64,000 nt of DNA from Symsagittifera roscoffensis (taxonomy: Eukaryota > Xenacoelomorpha > Acoela > Convolutidae), in the NCBI RefSeq assembly GCF_963678635.1, contig NC_087068.1, forward strand, positions 25,732,318 to 25,796,317. The letters are read 5' to 3'. Every line of letters begins with the position of its first letter. Position 1 is the first letter of the stretch. The notes beneath the pieces were generated by a model. The model saw only the letters and a program-made list of their open reading frames with translations, was not told the origin of the DNA and made no database searches. Positions 58,537 to 64,000 of the stretch are shown piece by piece. The position numbers and the translations under genes were made by a program.

Positions 58537-59047
58537 GGGTCCTGCGTACTGGGACCTGGGGTGCTCGTGCGACTAGGGCCTGGGGTAGCTGCCGTTTCCG
58601 CCCATTTCTCATCGGCTTCGGATATAAATGAAAAACCGTTTCGTCTTAGTAGAGATCCTTTTTTCAGTTTTACAGTATGTGGTGTAGGTTTTTCGATTTC
58701 ACTAGAAAGACGTTTATAGTTTCTTGAGTCCTTTGGGTCTGTGACTCCCGTTTTCTGATATATCTTTTTCTGATGGTACTGGTTTTGTGCCGCTTCAGCC
58801 TCGATGGGATGGTGCGTTTGGGTGTGTTAGCTGTACATCCGTTTCCGCCAGTTCGCGTTCATTCAATACCCGAGGGGTCCCTCTATTTTGTAGGACATAC
58901 ACTAAAGTGCTTCTTTTTTCCCAGTCCAAAGTTATTTCGACTTCTGGTCGACCGCTTGTTTCATCTAAGCATTGTAGTTTTTGATCAATTACGTTTCAGT
59001 CTAAGTTTTTCAACGACAGTTTTTTTGTGAGGTTGCGGAGTACGGTG

Positions 59048-59530
59048 TTAACCTTTCTCCCATGATGTTCCTCGAACGGCGTCAATTTTGTTTTTGACTG
59101 TGGTACGAACCGTAATGCGCTTAACGCTCTTGAAATCATTTTTTTGAAGTTTTGATTCCATCTTCTCGAAGAGTACGTAATTTCTTATTGAACAGATAGT
59201 CGTTTCAACCATCCCTATAGCGCGGTGGTCTTTCACCGGATATTTTAAAATTGGATTCCCTCGAAAATGCAGAATTTTTGGATTTAGTTTGAAAAAAGTC
59301 CGGGCGCTTGATCGATATATAATTTTCTTGAGTGCCCATGTGTTTCTAAACGTTTCCTTAGGAACTTTAGTTTAATTTCTGAATTGTTGCTCGAACAGAC
59401 CTAAGCCGAAGGCCAATGTGAAAAAATGTCCACCGCGACTAAGACATATTTGGTTCGCCCTTTTATGTAAATGACTGGTCCCCAAACGTCCAGCTAGACT
59501 AGATCAATCGGTTCCTGCCGTTTATAATTT
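59048..59530 (-). pseudogene. Integrase catalytic core, element 2
   Basis: Near 59470-59490 the minus strand reads LDVWGP followed by KYVLVAVDIFSHWPSA, the first catalytic Asp region of the core. At 59048-59236 a separate frame begins KDHRAIGMVETTICSIRN, where the Glu corresponds to the last residue of the D,D35E triad (cf. DHR..G.VER.(I)). The stretch between is broken by stops and shifts. Confidence 0.75.
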
Positions 59531-59636
59531 ACACCTATATCTCCCTTTGCTATATCTGTTTTAAGATTTTACCTGATTCCAGGCAGTGTTTGCAGTATTT
59601 TGCTGTAATTGAGAGGCTTCGGTGCATCAGTGAAAC

Positions 59637-59819
59637 TCATACGCTTTTCGCCGCTGCGAACATTTTGTCACTTTCATGATGGTTATGATGCAGTCTGTTC
59701 AAGATGGATGCAGATAAGTCCTTCGGTATCGCCAATCGTCTGTCAACCCAAAGGAAATTTTCTCGTACCGAGAAGTCAGTGTAGTGCTGTGCGTAGTACT
59801 GTCCAATTCGGATGACCAC
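59637..59819 (-). pseudogene. Integrase zinc-binding domain, element 2
   Basis: FLWVDRRLAIPKDLSASILN leads into RLHHNHHESDKMFAAAKSV, the His-His half of the HHCC module. The Cys pair follows in another frame near 59590 (CKYC...C). Confidence 0.65.
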
Positions 59820-59824
59820 CTCAT

Positions 59825-60133
59825 TTACCCTTGAGTTGCTGTACCTGATAGCGTATGTGATGGTTTTAAAATCGGGTTATTCTCAAGATTGGCCTCCACA
59901 AGTTTTAGGTTCAGAATTGCCGGAAAGACCAACTTTTTCACAATTCGGAAACCGTCAGAGCTGAGGCTAGGGGGTTGGTTTTTCACGCGATTGAGAACGA
60001 CATTTAAATTGACATTTCCACTTTGAGTGGATGTATTTACAATGTTAGAGGTTTTTGCCTTATCGGGTTTTTCAGGCGAATTGAATGTTGACATTGGATT
60101 TTTTGAGAGTTTGATTTTTGATTTAGTAAGCAT
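59825..60133 (-). pseudogene. RNase H to integrase linker, element 2
   Basis: A 102-residue polar, Asn/Ser/Lys-rich frame without motifs, located between RNase H and the zinc module. Its position is the only evidence for its identity. Confidence 0.45.
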
Positions 60134-60447
60134 GAGTATAGCTGAATGAGAACAACGTCTGATTTTGTCTGAGGTATATTTGCATAGACTTATCGGTATG
60201 CAAATTTCTCGCTTCCGATTGGCTAACCTTCGGTTGCATGCTGTAACGCCCTCTTTTCAATGTGTATTCGTCGGTTGAACATTTGCATATTCAAACTTTT
60301 TCGGTTTCTAATTGAGCGTGAGTTTCTCACAGGACCGAACGCATGATCATACACCCTAAACCGTCTGTAGTTTTGAATTTGGGTTAGCGAATGACCCTAG
60401 GATTTAACTGGTCGCTAGGATACAAGGCTTCATTTATCATCCTGATC

Positions 60448-60900
60448 TTAGTTACAGTAAAATTTTTCAACGTAATGACTTGATTCCGTTGCTGCTGTTG
60501 ATGGAAAGCGCAATAAGTAGTTAGCTATATCCATTTTTGCTACCAAGCGATGTTTTACTTTAAAATCGTAGGAAAATAAGCGATCATACCAAAGAGTTAG
60601 TTTTCTGAAAATTGTTTTGTTTTCTTTAATAGCCAAGTTTAATGAGACAAGCTTTGCGATCTGATATGACCGTAATATATCGTTTGTAGCTATAATTACG
60701 AAAGTATTCGGTAGCCGAAACTGCAGCTAATAGTTGTAATTCATTCGTCGAACATTTTTTCTTTGCTTCATTAAGAAATATTGATGCGAATCATATTGGT
60801 TGCCACCCGTTCGAGCCGTACTGCTCTAACACAGCTCCCAAATCGTTGTGACTATCATCGTATGCTATGCTTGTTTCCCCGTAAATATCAAAATGATTGA
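60448..60900 (-). pseudogene. RNase H, element 2
   Basis: The C-terminal piece (60448-60636) reads KLTLWYDRLFSYDFKVKHRL, then AKMDIANYLLRFP, matching the RLTRW.DRL.PF.F.V.H..G.KMG.ADYLSR.P end of Ty3/gypsy RNase H and of element 1. The N-terminal part upstream is fragmented. Confidence 0.7.
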
Positions 60901-61121
60901 GTTCAACAATATTCATTTTTGAGCAACCGTTTTAATTTTTGAAACGCGTTGTTGCATGCCGACATCCAATTGAATTCATTGATTAAACTTAGTAACGGTT
61001 TAGATGGGGAGCTTACATCTGCTAGTTTTTGATTAAATTTACGTAGACTATGTAAAGTTTCCATTAGGGATCTTAACTGCTTTCTAGAGTTGGGGGGCTT
61101 TGGAGCTCTGACCGCCTGAGT

Positions 61122-61900
61122 TTATCTAACTAGCAGTGTTGTGCCGTCTTTGCCAGTTTTGAAATCCAACCATTCAAATTTGCTCTTCGCAAATTCGCAT
61201 TTTTTCATTTTCAGGGCGACATTCGCTACATCCAGTTTTTTATAAGTTTTTTTGGTTAGTGCAATGTGTTTTATTTTTTTCCCTTTTGATACGATAAGTA
61301 TGTCGTCTATAAAAACGTTCGCTTGAGAGAACTCTTTGAGGAGATTACCAATAACTTTATGAAATTCTGCCACCACTGAGATAAGCCCAGAAAACCCTTT
61401 CTTAAATCGATGTGTTCTCGCCGATTTGCCCCCTACTAAAAAAAACTTGCACTGTTCGCTAGTTTTTTGTATCTTATGCTGCTCGTCCGTACGCATATGT
61501 GAAATCCAATGTAGTGAAATAAACAACTCCCGCTTTCCGTTCTGCAATTGTTTGGCTTATTTTGTCTACTAATTCGTCAATGTTTTGCAACTAGTACTTA
61601 CTTTTATGTACTTTTTTGTTCAATTTCCTTAATTCTAGTGTCAGTTTGATACTTCCATCCTTTGATACTTCAATTCTTTACAGTAATTACGATTGGTGAC
61701 ACGAAAATTTTGTCTGAACATTATTGCAACTTGATGATATATCCCTCATTTATTAAACTTGTGATCTCTCTGTCTACTTTATCATGAAGACAAGACTGAG
61801 CGGTACCCTACGATCTTTTTGCTGTATCGGTTTTAGGGCTTCGAAAAATTCGGCTTTGACTTTTGCGCTCCGGATTATACCTGTTCTTGTAACAAAGTTC
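61122..61900 (-). pseudogene. Reverse transcriptase, element 2
   Basis: The main frame (61122-61547) has QCKFFLVGGKSARTHRFKKG, then AEFHKVIGNLLKEF, then VFIDDILIVSKG (catalytic Asp pair at residues 81-82), then KCEFAKSKFEWLDFKTGKDG. This parallels QCNFSLVGGDITGRYQF, YLDDILVAS and WLGFKISKSG in element 1. The N-terminal fingers lie in another frame upstream with stops. Confidence 0.82.
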
Positions 61901-61918
61901 GGATATAACTTTTAAAAA

Positions 61919-62424
61919 TTATGTCTTTAATTCATGTAGCCCCTCTGCACTGTCCTCACTCTCCTCCCCAGTTATCCTCATGACTTTCCCTATTTGTACT
62001 GGCTCGAGTACTAAGGATTCCATTAAATCGCGCGCAAGGGTTGATTGATGATTTTCTGCGATGACGGACACTTTCGCCTGCGTCACCCATCCATTCAGTG
62101 CAATCGTTACTGCTATTTTCCTCAGTATATGCATTTGATTATTTTTTAAGCCAGAAATCAACTGGGACTGAAGATATGTTCGGGGACTAACCATATGAAT
62201 TGCGGACTAAAGATATGTATCGGTTCTAAATATAAGTTTGCTTCACCGAGTGTTGTTTTCAGATCAGTTATGCTGATGATCGTTACCGGGGACCGTAGCC
62301 CTATCTTCTTCTCCGACACTTCTGCATGGATCCGAGCACTAGGAATCTTCAACTCCGCCGAATTCATCTTCACGATCGACTTTACGATGTAATATTCGGA
62401 CCCTGAGGAAGTGGATAGCTCCAC
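61919..62424 (-). pseudogene. Protease region, element 2
   Basis: Two overlapping frames cover this span. The C-terminal one has KVSVIAENHQSTLARDLMES, where LARDLM fits the ILGRDLL motif that closes retropepsins. The upstream frame begins LSTSSGSEYYIVKSIVK; the DTG/DSG motif itself is not clear. Confidence 0.5.
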
Positions 62425-62710
62425 AACACCCTCCTGTTGCTGATTGATCCATCCAAATTGCTCTTACTGCATGTTGACGGTGGTGCTCGTTCTCATCCCG
62501 GGCCAGACCAATTCGTCCTTTTCCGCACCATTGTTTTTCGGTCCCACGTCGCCCACCCGTACAGGTTTTTTCAAAGTTCCCAACTTTCCGGCACGCCATA
62601 CAAGTTATTCGTTTAACGGTAAAGTTGGTAATGTGTTTCAATGTAAAATTAAAACACCGACGGTTTCCGGAAACGTTTCCCCGCGATGTGTATTCTCTTT
62701 CCCGCGACAC
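62425..62710 (-). pseudogene. Gag nucleocapsid region, element 2
   Basis: ITCMACRKVGNFEKTC has the spacing of a C-x2-C-x4-H-x4-C zinc knuckle, but the His position reads Asn. A basic stretch (GGRRGTEKQWCGKGRIG) follows. Confidence 0.6.
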
Positions 62711-62954
62711 TTTTTCCCGAAGTATCCCGCTCCTTTTTGTATTTTACCGACCGGTTCTTGTTTGATAGTCATGTGCGGAGCTGTGTAAAATTTATACGCG
62801 CAATCTCCTCTTTCAAACGATAACGCGATTCGATAGACTTCTTCCGTTGGTTCTGCGGACTTCGATATATTTCGTTGTCAATCGGACTCTCGCATGTTCA
62901 TGATAAAAATATCGCAAATGTTTTCAGCTGCGTTGGCAAAATCGCAACTTCCGG

Positions 62955-63427
62955 CTAAAGCGCTGAATTCTGCGTGAAACTTCTCGAACGTTGCATTCTC
63001 TTTTTGCTTCCTCCGTAGATCAAGCCTCGCTCATGCGTAACATTAGGCTCCCGTTTGAAGAAATTCTGCATATCGTCCATTACCTTAGGGTATCGTTCGG
63101 TTTTAATGCTAACCGGTGGCTTTCGAGCCTTGAAAATATGCTGCCCGCCTATGCAGAGGTTCAAATTCGATTTCAACTTTTTCTCCGATTCCAAACGATT
63201 CTTTCCGCTCACATCCACGGACGGGCCGCTACTGCTGTTGCGGTCAAAGTAGCATCAAAATAAAAATCATCGGGGTCATCATACCTGGCAATCATTCCCC
63301 AGTGGAATATAATTATCCACTCTTCCCAGTATGTAGGCGGCTCCGGTGTACGCGCATTCCAAAATGATTCAATATTCAGTGGATTCTCCTCCCCCCCCCC
63401 CCACTTTTCATTCAGCTGGCTGCGCCA
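62955..63427 (-). pseudogene. Gag N-terminal half, element 2
   Basis: From the primer site, the frame reads through EENPLNIESFWNARTPEPP, then TYWEEWIIIFHWGMIARYDD, corresponding to QNHTVDPPIP...EEW in element 1. A second frame (62955-63218) continues with a charged helical region. A C-run just inside the start (near 63391-63403) and later shifts break it. Confidence 0.65.
63418..63427 (-). promoter_or_regulatory. Primer-binding site of element 2
   Basis: On the minus strand TGGCGCAGCC follows the LTR directly, one base different from TGGCGCAGTC in element 1. The preceding bases CATCA again create an ATGGCG at the junction. Confidence 0.75.
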
Positions 63428-63617
63428 TGATGTAGATATGAAAAACAGGATGTTAAATATCTTTATTGTAAGGCAACTGTTTTTTTCCAAATACTCTACA
63501 AACTGCACTCTTATGTTTCATTGTACTCCAGACGAATAGCGATCACAATATAACTGCAGCAGGTCCCCAGACGGAACCAACGACTTTTTATAATAACTTC
63601 AATTTGTCCTTATTTCA
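63428..63617 (-). repeat. 5' LTR of element 2
   Basis: A 190-bp LTR with TG/CA ends, about 85 percent identical to the 3' LTR by eye. The 4 bases outside it, ATAC, match those outside the other LTR. Confidence 0.88.
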
Positions 63618-63621
63618 ATAC

Positions 63622-64000
63622 TTTTTTTTGTAATGATGTTCTCGCGCACTCAGACATCTCAACTGCAGACAAGTCAGATAATTTTGAATTCAGAAAAACA
63701 GCAGAAACTACGGATTTCTTCAACTATTTCCCTCTCTGTGGAACCAAGTAAAGTTGACCACCCCTATTTTTGAATATCTCGCGGTTAAACATCTGCCGAT
63801 GTTGTACCTAGTAGCGAGTCTTCTCCTTTTCCTTTGCTAATCACATGTAAATAGAGGGGGTAGTTGAAGAGGTCCAAAACTAACTCGAATTAAAACCACA
63901 AAGAACTCAGTCTCAACTACATTTTGAGACAGTCCAACTAAATCCCAATTCTGAACAATTTATTTTTTGTGGAGAAAATTTACGGACCCACCTTTTTGAG
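63622..64000. other. Flank after element 2, nothing recognised
   Basis: No gene or repeat could be supported in the last 380 bases. Confidence 0.45.

Larger units (their letters stand above)
57826..63617 (-). mobile_element. Ty3/gypsy LTR retrotransposon 2, older decayed copy
   Basis: A 5792-bp element with two 190-bp LTRs flanked by the same 4 bases, ATAC (57822-57825 and 63618-63621). The LTRs differ at about 28 of 190 sites, far more than in element 1. Minus-strand order: 5' LTR, primer site, gag, zinc knuckle, protease, RT, RNase H, integrase, Pol tail, 3' LTR. Every domain is broken. Base composition is clearly richer in G and C than the surroundings. It is related to element 1 through the primer site, the Gag N-terminus and the Pol tail. 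Confidence 0.9.

Noticed and set aside
58216-58719. 167-codon plus-strand open frame, long for this window
   Set aside because: It lies antisense to the Pol tail of element 2 in its GC-rich part, has no recognisable domain, and the minus-strand reading fits the element order.

Overview
This is a eukaryotic nuclear window, AT-rich and almost entirely non-coding. It is probably from an invertebrate animal. The evidence is Ty3/gypsy and jockey/CR1-like retroelements, short introns of about 200-430 bp with GT-AG ends, microsatellites, and a 200-N scaffold gap at 16388-16587. There are no bacterial operons. I cannot name the species. Most of the DNA is layered, decayed transposable elements. I see one well-supported small host gene on the minus strand (31982-33122), one weaker candidate on the plus strand (17044-17611), and one isolated exon candidate (34081-34353).

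Layout. 369-1460: two copies of a dispersed repeat (R1) head to head. 2742-3212: a non-autonomous hAT element with an 8-bp target duplication. 3363-9562: a decayed Ty3/gypsy element on the minus strand with 211-bp LTRs, a tRNA-Ser-type primer site overlapping the gag ATG, and gag, protease, RT, RNase H and integrase all recognisable. About 11520-14120: a decayed LINE on the minus strand (ORF1, endonuclease, RT). 16588-17611: the plus-strand gene candidate. 19758-28596: four copies of a second dispersed repeat (HL), one carrying an unrelated ~600-bp ORF segment, plus a TIR element (21141-21564). 28745-31990: a tandemly duplicated block with hAT relics, which copied the 3' end of the host gene next to it. 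35214-39082: two R1 copies, one interrupted by DNA that includes a tRNA-like sequence. 40735-50860: a rearranged head-to-tail array built from a LINE, a foldback element and flanking segments. 51797-53196: two more R1 copies in tandem. 57826-63617: a second, older Ty3/gypsy element on the minus strand with 190-bp LTRs and a 4-bp ATAC target duplication.

The most unusual pattern joins R1 and HL. The two families share no obvious internal sequence, but both have the same end plan: a short hairpin, then 2-3 bases, then GTTCYGAC, with the inverse GTCGGAAC at the other end. The hairpin sequence differs between families and copies while pairing is largely kept. This resembles non-autonomous Helentron-type elements (subterminal inverted repeats plus an end hairpin), but the assignment is inference.

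The two Ty3/gypsy elements are related to each other in primer site, Gag N-terminus and Pol tail. Both are inactive: every reading frame is interrupted. No env-like gene is visible in either.
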